DNA from: Branchiostoma belcheri
Lineage: Eukaryota > Chordata > Leptocardii > Amphioxiformes > Branchiostomatidae
NCBI RefSeq assembly: GCF_001625305.1
Contig: NW_017803346.1
Span: 277,399-341,398, forward strand
Direction of reading: 5' to 3'
Length of the DNA: 64,000 nucleotides
The notes under the pieces are model-generated. The model had not been told where the DNA came from. It saw nothing but the letters and a program-made list of their open reading frames with translations, and ran no database searches. This document shows, piece by piece, positions 1 to 10,390 of this stretch (position 1 is the first letter of the stretch; the number at the start of each line of letters is the position of its first letter). The position numbers and the translations under genes are program-made.

Positions 1-797
1 GGAGTTGGTGCTGCTTTTCCTCTGTACTTTCCTACCACCTCTGTCATAGCGGTTTGCTGACTGAGAATCTCGACCCCTCCCTGCTGCAGTTCTTGTTCTG
101 CTCGATCACAGGCAGCAGACAGTTCATTGACATCGGCCAACACTCGGTCCCTTTCAGTCTGTATTTTCTCCAAGTTTTTCGTGTGTATTTTGTTCCACTT
201 TTGCCAAGAGTTCGTTGTAAGCCTGAGTGATAGCATTGTCTGTCTGCTGTTTTTGTTCATTCAGGATTTTCTCAGTCTCTCTCAGACCTCTGATGAAGCC
301 ACAGTAACTTTCCAGAATGTTCCTCCCCTCATGGATCAAGGCCTGGACTGTATCTCTGCTTTCCTGTGCAGCTTTTTTGATGGTTGTTAGAAGATGACCA
401 TTATGAGCCCCCTCTATGCACTTGTCACAAACTGGCATCTGACATTGTTTACAGTATATTCTGTACACTTCAGTAGGGTGAAAAAAGCACCTGTTTGCAG
501 ACTGGGGTTGCTGCCTTGTTTCCTCTGATGTTGTAGCTTGTTGTTGGAACTTCTCACACATGTTTGCTGCCATGAGATTGTCTGGCAAACCTGCGACCCC
601 CGGGGTGGCAGCCTGACCTGACGACGACAGATTGGGCACCAGAAGGTCCCTCCCCACCCTGCAACACCCTGTAGGCAGCCCTGACAGAAGGTGTGCTGAC
701 AGGGCAGCACCTTGGGCCTGGTGAACAGCTCCAGGCAGATGCTGCAGGACAGTTCTTCACGGATTTGTGTCCCCAAACTAGACGGTGCAGCCGCCAT
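1..797 (-). pseudogene. TRIM-NHL family copy, frameshifted, 3' part beyond window
   Basis: This is a near-duplicate of the intact TRIM-NHL gene at 3189-4976, aligning base for base with 4180-4976. The start codon is at 797, in a strong context (A at -3, G at +4). A complete C3HC4 RING is read from 797 to about 600. There one base is missing relative to the intact copy (CCCCCGGGG against CCCCCTGGGG), which shifts the frame. The B-box and coiled coil are then read in the second frame, from about 600 to about 175. An extra A in an A-run near 175 restores the first frame, which stays open to the window edge. The NHL part would lie to the left of the window and cannot be seen. Both breaks fall in homopolymer-like runs, so assembly error is possible. 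If real, the copy is a recent pseudogene, because the remaining sequence is well conserved. Similarity to the other copy stops at the start codon. Confidence 0.85.
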
Positions 798-845
798 TTT
801 GCTGTGTTTTCAAATGTGTGACGCCAGAGCCGTCTAGAGTTTCAG

Positions 846-1227
846 TTAGGCATAGGGAAAAAATGTTTTGTTTCCTGTTTTAGTCATGTAAAAATTAGGG
901 TTAGTAGGTAGGGATTTTTTTGTTGTTGTTTTTTTATATTTCTGAATCAGTGATATCTCTATAGGGGTCCAACTTGTACAATACAGTAAATTAGCAATTT
1001 GAAAGTAAAACTTGCATGAGGACAATTTTATTTTCAATGTCAATGTTAGAAAACCTAATACAACATTTTATCACTATTGTCAGATCAAGGAGCTAGAAAA
1101 GGTTGATCAGCTCAAAAAATTATTTATTTTCTGTGCAGGGGTCCACCCAAAAGAAGGCTGAGGGTTGGCAGGTTTTTCTAGGGTCGGTCGGGAAACAGGA
1201 AACACAACATTTTTTTCCTAGGCCTTA
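846..1227. mobile_element. MITE family A, complete copy
   Basis: The left end TTAGGCATAGGGAAAAAATG followed by TTTCCTGTTT is matched in inverted orientation by the right end GAAACAGGAAACACAACAT...CCTAGGCCTTA. This gives terminal inverted repeats of about 35 bp around a noncoding AT-rich interior. No transposase is present, so the element is non-autonomous. Other copies or fragments are at 8756, 25164, 33166, 38681, 44108 and 61579. Confidence 0.75.
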
Positions 1228-1362
1228 CATGTATGCACCTTGGCTCAATGGCATTTGTATTCAGGGCTTTTGTTTACACTGATCAGGTCCGGTGGCTTTA
1301 CCTGGCAATGTAAACTATGCTCTAAGCTTAAGGTATGTGGCCTTGGGAGAGAGTCAGAGAAA

Positions 1363-1729
1363 CAGGGCTCGAAATTAATGGTGGTCCACTGACCACTAAA
1401 TTTTAGGCTGGGACAGCTAAAAAGGACATTTTTGGGACAATAGAAAAATAATCAATATCAGAATATCAGCCACATTTGTTTATCAGGCACACGTCCCGGC
1501 TTTTGGATCCGGAAAAGTCCCCCAAATTTCCTGTCTACTCTGCAATTATAGTGCGCCTGAGAGTTAACATAAGCAAAAAGCAAAATTAAGTTGACTTCAA
1601 ATTGAAGCCATACAATGTTTCCAAAAATATAAAAAAAACAGGTTGGGACAGTTCATCCTCACTTCGGGACAATTGAATATTTTGGGACAGTGCTGGGACA
1701 ACAGGAAGAAAAGTGAATTTCGAGGCCTG
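1363..1729. mobile_element. MITE-like family I element
   Basis: It opens with CAGGGCTCGAAATTAATG and closes with GTGAATTTCGAGGCCTGG, an inverted pair. The interior repeats GGGACA motifs instead of the TGCACC motifs found in the other copies (41850, 44382, 55673), so it is a distinct subfamily. It appears to be inserted in the retroposon fragment that continues at 1731. Confidence 0.6.
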
Positions 1730-1730
1730 G

Positions 1731-1965
1731 AGAGAGTGTTAAAGAACCCTTATCGAAAAGAGTAGGGGACCTTCCCGGTGTGAGTGGTTCAAACCTTAGT
1801 CTGGTCTCAGGTTTGACATCTTAAAGAGGTGATAGTCACCTGTTACTAGTATATCAATCCTTCCACAAATGTGGTAAATCATAATAAAAATTTAAATAAA
1901 ATAAGTTAAAAATAAAATGAAATGAAAAATAAAATAAAATGAAATGAAATGAAATGAAATAAGGG
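1731..1965 (+). mobile_element. Retroposon 3' end with (AAATG)n tail
   Basis: The stretch from TTAAAGAACCC through CAGGTTTGACATCTTAAAG to CCACAAATGTGGTAAATC recurs at 22585-22785. Both copies end in A-rich simple repeats (AAATGAAATG here, AAATAAATA there), as retroposed sequences do. It has no open frame. Confidence 0.65.
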
Positions 1966-3188
1966 CCTTGCTAATGTAATAATCTTAGCTGAAATTCACC
2001 ACAAACACAACTTTTTAAAGCATTCAGGTGACCCTTTTTCAACCTTACTACTGTAAAACTTAATGTCTTGTGCTTGGTACATGGAAAACTGGTTAAAAGG
2101 GGATTGAAAACAATTAATGTATGGACCTTTTGAAAGATAACTTTAGTTGTACAATATAACTACATTGTATACGTGCAATTGCATCCCCTTTTTTTTCAAC
2201 TACCCTCCCCCCCCTCCCCTAGCCTCTACCAGGCTTCAGAAGTGGTTGGAAAGAGTAGAAATTGGAATCAGAAATCTAACCAAATACACACTATAGAACA
2301 AGCTACCACGTGATTGTTTCCCAAATGGGTATAACCTTAAACTTTTGAAGTCTTTTTGGCATATATAACTCAGATAAAATAAATTCACTCTATTTGGATA
2401 CATTTTGTATACATTAAACATTGTATTGAAATGAAAGGTATTATGACAATGTGCTTTGTATTTTACTTATAATGTCAAATTACACTTTCATTGACAATGA
2501 CAATGAAGTATGTTGCATATTCATGCCCCATTTAGGCTAAATACAGTAAATAAGGTAGCTTCAAGAGAGTAAAATATCAACGGTTTATTTGTAATGAAAC
2601 AACAAGAAGCATTTCCAGTCGGCCAACTAAATTACACAGTGTCACTCCTTTACATATTGTACTTAAAGTCACAATTCTTATTACACTAAAAATACCCAGA
2701 CAAAACTATACATAATAGGGAAACTATGCTATGTTTAATATACCTAAGATCTATTACCTAAAATATACAATTACCTAAATTATAGTATAATTTCATGCTT
2801 CTCTCCTCTTGTGATATTTGTAGACAAATTTACACTTTTCCATTGCATTGTATACAGTAGTTTACTGATTAAATTATCTATCTGTATATCTCTCTATATT
2901 CCTACTCATGATCAATATATAATAACATCTTTTGTAATATGATTGTACATATGTCTGTTCTAACTGTATCTATTAGTGGCAAACTTTGATTTTAGTTGTT
3001 TTCTAAGTCAGGACTCTTTAGGCTGGGATCTTGGACAGTTTATCTAAAGCTGAATTATTTTGTACCAGATAATGAGTTTCTTGTGCTAGATATAGTAACA
3101 AGCTATATATAACAATGAGTTTGCAAACTGATATTCTTACAGATTGGTTTAGATTAAGTTGTTTGCTTTATTTTCACCTCACTTAGAT
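1966..3188. other. AT-rich spacer downstream of the TRIM-NHL gene
   Basis: The sequence is AT-rich, with a pyrimidine/C run near 2190-2220. No gene, tandem array or recognised element was seen. It probably includes the 3' flank of the minus-strand TRIM-NHL gene, because an AATAAA for that strand lies at 3167-3172. Confidence 0.5.
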
Positions 3189-4976
3189 TCAGAAGTTCCA
3201 GAAAATGCTGACAGTGTTGTCTCTATCATCAGTTACTACCAGCTGTCCCTGTGTTGCCATGGCAACAGCCCATGGCCTCCTCATGTCTGTAGCGATGTGT
3301 TTGAGGAATTTTCCTCTTTTGTCAAACATCTCCACACGGCTGTTTCCCGTGTCTGCCACGATGATGTTCCCTGCCCTGTCTGTACAGATGCCATAGGCAT
3401 CCTTCAGCTGACCTTCACCACTTCCCTCACCTCCAAACTTGAACAGAAACTGTCCGTCCTCGTTGTACACAAAGACACAGTTATTGAACATGTGCTCGTC
3501 TGCCACAAGAATGTTCCCTTCCCCGTCCACAGTGATGTACACTGGTTTCTTCATCCCCTGCTGCTGACCCACAGTTCTCACAAGTGTTCCATCTGGCCTG
3601 AACATCAAAACTTCACCATGTCGGTTGGGCCAGTCTCCTGTGGTTTGTGTGATGAGGATTTGGTTCCTCCTGGTGTCCACGGCAACTCCTCTGCCCCACC
3701 CTGTCTTCTGTAGGTCAATCTTCCTCAGCACCCTGCCCTGTTTGTTGTACTGCACAGCAAAGTCAGCAGAGTCTATCCTCCCCACTACCCACAGGTTCCC
3801 CTCCCCGTCCAGGGCCAGATCTTCTGGGTCCATCTCCTCTTCACCTGGCACGACTGTTGGGAACTGTCGGACAAACGTTCCCTGCAGGGTGAAGACTTGG
3901 ATTCTCTGGTTCTTTCTATCTGCTACAAAAATCTCCCCTTCATCTGACACTGTGACACCCCATGGATGCCTGAACTGTCCTGTTCCTATTCCCACTCCAC
4001 CAAATGTCACCTTCTGAGGCTGATGCTCCCCTTGCCTTTGGTTACCATGGTGATGACCTGTGCCCCTTGCTGCAGGTGCTGCTGGGAGTGGTGCAGATGG
4101 GAGAGACTGGACCGTCACATGTCCCAATACTGGCACAGGGGTGTCTGTGGGCTGAAAGACAGCAGGCTGGGTTTGTACAGGAGTTGGTGCTGCTTTTCCT
4201 CTGTACTTTCCTACCACCTCTGTCATAGCGGTTTGCTGACTGAGAATCTCGACCCCTCCCTGCTGCAGTTCTTGTTCTGCTCGATCACAGGCAGCAGACA
4301 GTTCATTGACATCGGCCAACACTCGGTCCCTTTCAGTCTCTATTTTCTTCAAGTTTTCATTGTGATTTTGTTCCACTTTTGCCAAGAGTTTGTTGCAAGC
4401 CTGAGTGATAGCATTGTCTGTCTGCTGTTTTTGTTCATTCAGGATTTTCTCAGTCTCTCTCAGACCTCTGATGAAGCCACAGTAACTTTCCAGAATGTTC
4501 CTCCCCTCATGGATCAAGGCCTGGACTGTAGGTCTGCTTTCCTGTGCAGCTTTTTTGATGGTTGTTGTGGCATGGCCATCATGAACCCCCTCTATGCACT
4601 CTTCACAAACTGGCATGGGGCATTGTTTACAGTACATTATGTACACCTTAGTAGGGTGAAAACTGCACCTGTTTGCAGACTGGGGCTGCTGTGTTGTTTC
4701 CTCTGATGTTGTAGCTTGTTGTTGGAACCTCTCACACATGTTTGCTGCCATGAGATTGTCTGGCAAGCCTGCGACCCCCTGGGGTGGCAGCCTGACCTGC
4801 CGACGACAGTTTGGGCACTGGAAGGTCCCTCCCCTCCCTGCATGGTCCTGTAGACAGTCCTGACAGAAGGTGTGCTGACAGGGCAGCACCTTGGGCCTGG
4901 TGAACAGCTCCAGGCAGATGCTGCAGGACAGTTCTTTGCGGATTTGTGTCCCCAAACTAGACGGTGCAGCCGCCAT
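3189..4976 (-). CDS. TRIM-NHL protein (TRIM2/3/56-like), predicted RING E3 ubiquitin ligase
   Basis: A single uninterrupted exon encodes 595 residues. The RING finger has the C3HC4 spacing, with C18, C21, C33, H35, C38, C41, C54 and C57. A B-box type 2 follows, with C104, H107, C116, C119, C124, C127, H132 and H135. A coiled coil covers roughly 140-250. A Pro/Ala/Thr-rich linker with a His cluster spans about 260-320. NHL repeats forming a predicted six-bladed propeller run from about 323 to 593; several blades show the GxxxVADxxNxRIxVF pattern. Proteins of this type are cytoplasmic RING ubiquitin ligases whose NHL propeller binds RNA or protein partners. The filamin-type domain between coiled coil and NHL in vertebrate TRIM2, TRIM3 and TRIM71 is absent, so the protein is shorter than those (about 740-870 residues). 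The start has A at -3 and G at +4. An AATAAA lies on this strand at 3167-3172, only about 17 bases past the stop. The exact orthologue cannot be named. Confidence 0.93.
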   Translation of the reverse strand: MAAAPSSLGTQIRKELSCSICLELFTRPKVLPCQHTFCQDCLQDHAGRGGTFQCPNCRRQVRLPPQGVAGLPDNLMAANMCERFQQQATTSEETTQQPQSANRCSFHPTKVYIMYCKQCPMPVCEECIEGVHDGHATTTIKKAAQESRPTVQALIHEGRNILESYCGFIRGLRETEKILNEQKQQTDNAITQACNKLLAKVEQNHNENLKKIETERDRVLADVNELSAACDRAEQELQQGGVEILSQQTAMTEVVGKYRGKAAPTPVQTQPAVFQPTDTPVPVLGHVTVQSLPSAPLPAAPAARGTGHHHGNQRQGEHQPQKVTFGGVGIGTGQFRHPWGVTVSDEGEIFVADRKNQRIQVFTLQGTFVRQFPTVVPGEEEMDPEDLALDGEGNLWVVGRIDSADFAVQYNKQGRVLRKIDLQKTGWGRGVAVDTRRNQILITQTTGDWPNRHGEVLMFRPDGTLVRTVGQQQGMKKPVYITVDGEGNILVADEHMFNNCVFVYNEDGQFLFKFGGEGSGEGQLKDAYGICTDRAGNIIVADTGNSRVEMFDKRGKFLKHIATDMRRPWAVAMATQGQLVVTDDRDNTVSIFWNF

Positions 4977-5139
4977 GATTGTTTCCTGCTTATGTGGCAG
5001 CCTCGCCCCAAGTCAAAGTCCAGCTTACGTACATGTTTGCTCAGGGCCACTCCATTAGTAAAGGTGAGTTTGTTTAACCCATGCACCGGAAGTGTTTAAT
5101 AGGAAGTTTATTGCAAAATACTAAGTGCCCGAGGGCAAC
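4977..5139. other. 5' flank of the TRIM-NHL gene
   Basis: This is the immediate upstream region of the minus-strand TRIM-NHL gene. No TATA box was seen. A strong splice-donor-like sequence (AAAG followed by GTGAGT) lies on the opposite strand at 5060-5070, which could mark an unrelated plus-strand transcript; there is no other support for one. Confidence 0.35.
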
Positions 5140-6335
5140 ATAAAGTCTGGTATTTACCAGGATCCCCCCATACAGACCCCTGTGTATAATCAGGATCCCC
5201 CCATGCAGACCCCCACTATGCAGCAGGATCAAGGCAGGGGCCAAAATTGAGTTTGGCTCGATGTCACAGTTATATAGTACAATAAGTCTGGTATTTTCCA
5301 GGATCCCCCCATACAGACCCCCATGTATTTATCAAGATTCCCCATGCAGACCCCATGAATTTATCAGGATCCCCTTATGCAGACCCCAGATATTTATCAG
5401 GATCCCCCCATGCAGACCCCATGTTTTATCAGAATCCCCCATGCAGACCCCATGTTTTTATCAAGATCCCCCATGCAGACCCCATGTATTTATCAGGATC
5501 CCCACATGCAGACCCCCATGTATTTATCAGGATCCCCCCATGCAGACTCCCATGTATTTACCAGGATCCCCCCATGCAGACCCCCATGCAGCAGGATTAG
5601 TGAGGATATCTGATATTGATTTGGGCTCGATATCACAGTTATATAGTACAATAAGTCTGGTATTTTCCAGGATCCCCCCATACAGACCCCCATGCAGCAG
5701 GATCAAGGCAGGGGTTCTGATATTGATTTTGGCTGGATGTCACAGTTATATACAATAAAGGGTGGGTCACCTTGAATATATATATAAAGTCTGGGATTTA
5801 CCAGGATCCCCCCATACAGACCCCATGTATTTACCAGGATCCCCCCATGCATACCCCCATGTATTTACCAGGATCCCCACATGCAGACCCCACTATGCAG
5901 CAGGATCAAGGCAGGGGTTCTGATATTGATTTTGGCTTGATGTCAGAGTTATATACAATAAAGAGTGGGTCACCTTGAATATAAAGTCTGGGATTTACCA
6001 GGATTCCCCATACAGACCCCCATGTACTTATCAGGATCCCCCATGCAGACCCCCATGTACTTATCAGGATCCCCCATGCAGACCCCCATGCAGCAGGATA
6101 CCTGATATTGATTTTGGCTCAATGTCACAGTTATATACAATAAAGGGTGAGTCACCTTGAATGTAAAGTCTGGTATTTACCAGGATCCCCCCCATGCAGA
6201 CCCCATGTATTTATCAGGATCCCCCCATGCAGACCCCCATGCAGCAGGATCAAGGCAGGGGTTCTGATATTGATTTTGGCTCGATGTCAGAGTTATATAC
6301 AATAAAGGTTGGGTCACCTTGAATATAAAGTCTCC
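5140..6335. repeat. Minisatellite with 30-36 bp unit and higher-order unit
   Basis: The short unit is CAGGATCCCCCCATGCAGAC followed by CCCCATGTATTTAT. It recurs about 25 times. A longer segment containing GATATTGATTTTGGCTCGATG, GTTATATACAATAAAG and CACCTTGAATATAAAG punctuates it about six times. Open frames appear in all three plus frames and on the minus strand with the same repeating peptide (QDPPMQTP, SGSPHADP and similar), so these are repeat artefacts and not genes. Confidence 0.93.
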
Positions 6336-6408
6336 CCTACTACATTAAAAACCACCAATTTACAAATGGACATTCGTCTCCCAACTTGGCTCAGGCAGTT
6401 CCAGATTA

Positions 6409-6549
6409 TATATTGGTTTATTTCACAAATACAATAAACAGTACAATTGGCATGTTTCACATCGCAGCCACAGGCTGAATTGCGTGCACATATTACATAT
6501 CACTTATTAAATCATAATGCCGCAACTAATTAAAACCCTAACTTATTTT
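6409..6549. mobile_element. Dispersed repeat, retroposon-like end
   Basis: About 140 bp starting TATATTGGTTTATTTCAC and ending AACTTATTTT is repeated at 17171-17314 with few changes. The second copy interrupts a tandem repeat, which shows mobility. TTTATT near the left end could be a poly(A) signal of a minus-strand retroposon. Confidence 0.65.
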
Positions 6550-7069
6550 CTTTTAAAAACTAGTAAAGTATATACAAGGACACTAAATACAAGGACACTA
6601 AATACAACCTGTAGGCACAAAAGGACTGTACGGATTACCTACTATACAGAGTCGTTCAACAGTTAACCAAGAAATTAAGTCGGTGTGGCCTAAGTGTGGC
6701 CTCACGTTGACTTTGTTGGTATAATTTATAGAGCAGGGAATTCGCTTCCTGCAATCATCACTTCCGACTTGAGAAATTGTCTTCCGCAGAATAAGGTGTC
6801 CTTGAGCGCGCCTTAAGATTGGATGGAGTCTTATTCATCTTGCGTTCAAGGTCAAGTAATGTCTCACCTTCTTAAGAATGAGTGTTATCATGATTAAGAA
6901 GAGGGTCTGCATGGGGGGGTTAGTGATTACGAATTACGCAAAATTTTCGCCGCCGATTACAAATTGCGTTAAATTCTCGGAGCTGATTATGACTTTACAC
7001 TTTGCGGGTAGTGTACTATTATGAATTACGTTGATTTTTTTTAGGCTGCCTATAGATTACAAAGACTAA
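6550..7069. other. Unassigned noncoding stretch with a family B end
   Basis: A family B terminus (AAGTCGGTGTGGCCTAAG) lies at about 6663-6693. A short internal repeat of CGATTACAAATTGCG-like words lies near 6925-7045. There is no gene. Confidence 0.4.
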
Positions 7070-7324
7070 CTAGAAAAGCAACATTTGCAAAGCAAATGCA
7101 TAGTGTTTACCTTCAGACATGGTCTGCTATGTTAATTCTTACTCAAACACATTGACACACATGTACTACTAGTATATGGTGACAGGAGCAGAGCAGACCA
7201 TGAAGTTGCAACATTATGTAACCCAACACCAGTCACTATGGTGACAGACATCAACAAATCATGTCATTGGTCTGGTCATAGGTCATTGTTTGGAGAAGAA
7301 GAAGAGGAAGAAACTGAGTAAAAA
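7070..7324 (+). mobile_element. Family C interspersed repeat
   Basis: About 250 bp running from CTAGAAAAGCAAC through TTTGCAAAGCAAATGCATAG and AACCCAACACCAGTCACTAT to GAAGAAACTGAGTAAAA. It recurs at 45661-45913 in the opposite orientation, at 47021-47190, and as a 3' piece at 34423-34530. No open frame and no clear terminal inverted repeats. Confidence 0.75.
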
Positions 7325-7916
7325 CATAATGTTTTCCTTTGGTAAACATAAAAAGGCCTGATTACGCCTTACGAAAAAGGGCATGCAGGCCCCCAAAGAG
7401 GGTAGAGTGGAGGAAGCTTTACACGGAGTTAGGGAGATGGAAGCACCCAGACTTTTATCATAGAGTTAGGCAGACTGTCATGTCTGTAGGTCTATACAGT
7501 TAGGCAGAACATGGTAACACTAAGGCTACACTGACTTAATTTTATTGATGACATCCTCCTAAACTAGTGCGCGTGGGCGAATAAAAAAATTCCGGCCAAA
7601 AATAAAAATGCTACTAAACCACAGGAATACAAAGTTGGTATTGTGAATTTACGGCAGTTCATAGCGACGTATACGACAAGCCGGTACATATGCTGGCTTT
7701 TTGCGGAATTTATGAATCGGCACTGAACGCATGTGCTGAGTTCTTGAGTCAGGAGCTTCGGTAGCCTAAAATTGTGCCCGGCTCCGTATTGTCGCTAACT
7801 AACAATGGACTATCCAGGCCTAGAGCCAGGCCAGAGCCTCGGAGGACGTGATCTTTTTTTTTTTTATAACAGGCAAAAATCAATGCGCGGTTGGATGTCA
7901 TCCATAAAATTACATC
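7325..7916. other. Unassigned noncoding stretch
   Basis: No repeat or gene was recognised. It holds a T-run at 7852-7864 and an open frame of 61 codons starting at 7805 that has no recognisable features. Confidence 0.35.
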
Positions 7917-8013
7917 AGTGTGGCCTAACAGTTACTTACTATACTGACAAGGAAAATTGGATAGACTTTGAAAACAGAGGTTTTGGGTAGCGTCCACTAC
8001 TTTTTGTCAGTGA
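7917..8013 (-). mobile_element. Family D repeat copy with family B end
   Basis: A CAGTGTGGCCTAA family B terminus is followed by the reverse form of family D (CAGTTACT, then TGGATAGACTTTGAAAAC, then GCGTCCACTACTTTTTGTCA). Family D recurs about ten times across the window. Confidence 0.55.
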
Positions 8014-8134
8014 CGGATAGAGATCTGTATTCAACAGGCAGTTGTCCAATAACTATGGATTCATGTAAATGAGGTCAAGACAAATTTTGGACATTTACTG
8101 AGTTAGGCAGAATGTTGGGTACTATTCCTTCCAG

Positions 8135-8530
8135 AACCGTCCCTATCTAATTCTGTGCCTGAATGGGTTAGGGTTAGGATCAGGATCAGGCACAGTTCTG
8201 GATAGTCTCTATTGTATCCAGAACTGTGCCTATCTAGTTCTGTGCCTGAATGGGTTAGGGTTAGGATCAGGCATGGTTCTGAATACTCTTTGCATATCCA
8301 AGAACATAGATTTGCCCCAGACATGGTTCTACATATGCATGTACTATCCAGAACCTTGCCTGAACACAATTCTAGATAAAGCACAGTTCTAGAGACAACA
8401 GTCCTGAAGCTATCAGCTAGAAACATTTCTGCACCAGGAATTCAGCACCAAGGACAGGCACCAAGTGTTGTTCAACAGTTCTGGATACATTACTGAATAA
8501 CTCCAGGCCCGGTTCTGGAAAAGACTTTCC
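8135..8530. repeat. Family E repeat cluster
   Basis: Repeated segments of the form GTTCTGTGCCTGAATGGG, GTTAGGGTTAGGATCAGG and CACAGTTCTGGATAG, with CACCAAGGACAGGCACCAAG at the right. Copies recur at 9105, 21565, 32165, 40100, 41030, 42325 and 61905. The two-unit TTAGGG words belong to this element and are not telomeric. Confidence 0.75.
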
Positions 8531-8755
8531 CCACTCCAGTCTGTCCCTTCCCCATTCCAGGCCATAAGTTTTCTTGCTGTCCTGTTTATGATGGAGCCTG
8601 TGTGTAATTTGGTTTAACGTTTAAGTGGCCAGATGGGGTTTGGCTGTTTCTGTCCAGCAGGTCTTATGAGTGATGGGGCAGGAATATTTGGGTCAATAAT
8701 CCGTCCACTCCACTTTCCTTGCCTCAATGCCTTTGAGCCAAGCGGTCGGAGGAAC

Positions 8756-8799
8756 TTTAGGGCTAGGAAAGAAAAGTTATGTTTCCTGCATGCCGACCA
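8756..8799 (+). mobile_element. MITE family A fragment interrupted by family B2
   Basis: GGGCTAGGAAAGAAAAG followed by TTATGTTTCCTGCATGCCG is the left end of family A. It stops exactly where the family B2 terminus TTAGGCCACACC begins at 8800, suggesting B2 inserted into it. Confidence 0.5.
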
Positions 8800-9100
8800 T
8801 TAGGCCACACCAATTTAATTTCTTGGTTAACGGATTTTTCTATAAAGATAATGGAGTGGGTGAGCGAAAAAAAGTAAAAATAAAAACAGGCCTAGGCATC
8901 CTATTATGGCTCAAAATGGTACGAGAGGAGCCATGAAGTCAACACACCAGGCTGGTTCAAAATTTAACAATGAATTTTGAACTTTTAATGATACCATTGA
9001 ATTGAAAGATGGAATAACTGTAACAACTAGGAAGAAAAGGACTGTTTTCAACTGTTCAGTGCAAAATATGAGCATTTTGCAGTTTACTCTAAATTTTTTT
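8800..9100 (+). mobile_element. Family B2 element (left end plus interior)
   Basis: It begins TTAGGCCACACCAATTTAAT. The interior includes GAGCCATGAAGTCAACACAC, CAGGCTGGTTCAAAAT and ACAACTAGGAAGAAAAGGAC, shared with the element at 30344. No matching right end is seen before family E sequence resumes at about 9105, so the copy is truncated. Confidence 0.65.
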
Positions 9101-9104
9101 TCTG

Positions 9105-9240
9105 GAGACAGCAGTCCTGAAGTTACCAGCTGAAATAAACATTTCTGCACCAGGAGTTCAGCACCAAGGACAGGCACCAAGTGTTGTTCTACAGTTCTGG
9201 ATTCAATACTGAATAACTCCAGGCTCGGTTCTGGATACAT
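9105..9240 (-). repeat. Family E repeat copy
   Basis: About 130 bp repeats 8391-8515 with small changes (CAGCACCAAGGACAGGCACC, then GTTGTTCTACAGTTCTGGAT). The opposite orientation is seen at 40120 and 41031. Confidence 0.7.
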
Positions 9241-9587
9241 GTATTTTTGTTACTCCCCTGGTTTGTTGAAGTATGTCCAGAAACCCATATTTCAAGTTTT
9301 TAGTCCAAACAGATTTCAGATTATGGAACTCCTCCCCAAACACATGCTTCCCTCTCGAATACGATCGTCAAGTTTGAAAATAAAGCATTTTGGCTGATCC
9401 TTTTTTTCTATGTATTTTTGTAGCTGTCCAGGTTTGCTGAAGAATGTCCAGAGACCCATGCAAAGTTTGTGGCCCGAGCATCTGGCATGAATATTTCAGT
9501 ACAATAATCATTATAATGCCTCATCTTTCGCCTGATTGCATTAGAGCGATGGGGAATCAATGGGCTACATTAGCCAGAAATCTGCCC
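9241..9587. other. Unassigned stretch with a weak two-copy repeat
   Basis: Two segments (GTATTTTTGTTACTCCCCTG at 9240 and GTATTTTTGTAGCTGTCCAG at 9412) share the words that follow (GGTTTGTTGAAGTATGTCC and a variant), suggesting an old two-unit duplication. There is no gene. Confidence 0.4.
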
Positions 9588-10190
9588 GATATGCATGGAT
9601 TGGAAAAACCATAGCGATATGCATGGATCCATGCTCAGAAACCATCATGATATGCATGGATTGTAAAAACCATAGCGATATGTAATGGTTGGAAAAACCA
9701 TAGCAATATGCATGGATTGTAAAAACCATAGCGATATGCATGGATATACGTGCATGGATCCATGGGCAGAAATGCATGGATCCATGGACAGAAACCATGG
9801 CAATATGCATGGATGTAAAAACCATAGTGATATGCATGGATTGTAAAAACCATGGCAATATGCATGGATGTAAAAACCATAGTGATATGCATGGATTGGA
9901 AAAACCATAGCGAAATGCTTGGATCTATGGGCAGAAATCATGGCAATATACATGGATTTTAAAAACCATTAGCGATATGCTTGGATCTACGGGCAGAAAT
10001 CATGGCAGTATACATGAAGTATGGAAACCATGGCGATATTTATGCGTCCATGGGCTGAAATCATGGTGATATGCATGGATCCATGTCGATCGTAACGCAT
10101 AAAAAGCAGAAACTCTGGCAATAGTCATGAAATTCCAAAACCTTGGCAATGCCCGTGAAATGCAAAAACCATGGTGATATGCATGAATGA
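9588..10190. repeat. Minisatellite, unit near TATGCATGGATTGTAAAAAC + CATAGCGA
   Basis: About 20 units of 24-31 bp alternate GATATGCATGGAT with AAACCATAGC or AAACCATGGC. All three minus-strand frames are open with the same peptide motif (MHIAMVF, IHAYCYGF), which marks a repeat and not a gene. Confidence 0.93.
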
Positions 10191-10227
10191 AATTTTGATG
10201 TCAACAATTGGTCTGAAAAACATGTCA

Positions 10228-10390
10228 AAGTTATTCTTGCAAGCAACTGGATAGAATTTTTTAAAAGTCAGAAATTTCTTGTAGCATCCACTACTTTTCT
10301 TCTAAATCTACATGTATTCAATTGCATTGAGAAGTTGAGTATCTGTTGTTTTGGTATCTTATTACCTTGATGTCTAACCTTCATCAACAG
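10228..10390. mobile_element. Inverted pair of family D copies
   Basis: A reverse copy (AAGCAACTGGATAGAATTTT through GTAGCATCCACTACTTTTC) is followed by a forward piece (TTTTGGTATCTTATTACC through GATGTCTAACCTTCATC). The two face each other. Confidence 0.5.

Noticed and set aside
3159..4706. Plus-strand frames of 63-246 codons opposite the TRIM-NHL gene
   Set aside because: Antisense shadows of a well-supported minus-strand gene with full domain structure.
5261..5758. Proline-rich open frames of 60-165 codons (QDPPMQTP repeats)
   Set aside because: All three plus frames and the minus strand are open with the same repeating peptide, which is the mark of a minisatellite and not of coding sequence.
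9565..9953. Three overlapping minus frames of 85-102 codons (MHIAMVF, IHAYCYGF)
   Set aside because: Same peptide in every frame of a TATGCATGGAT tandem repeat; no start context or domain.
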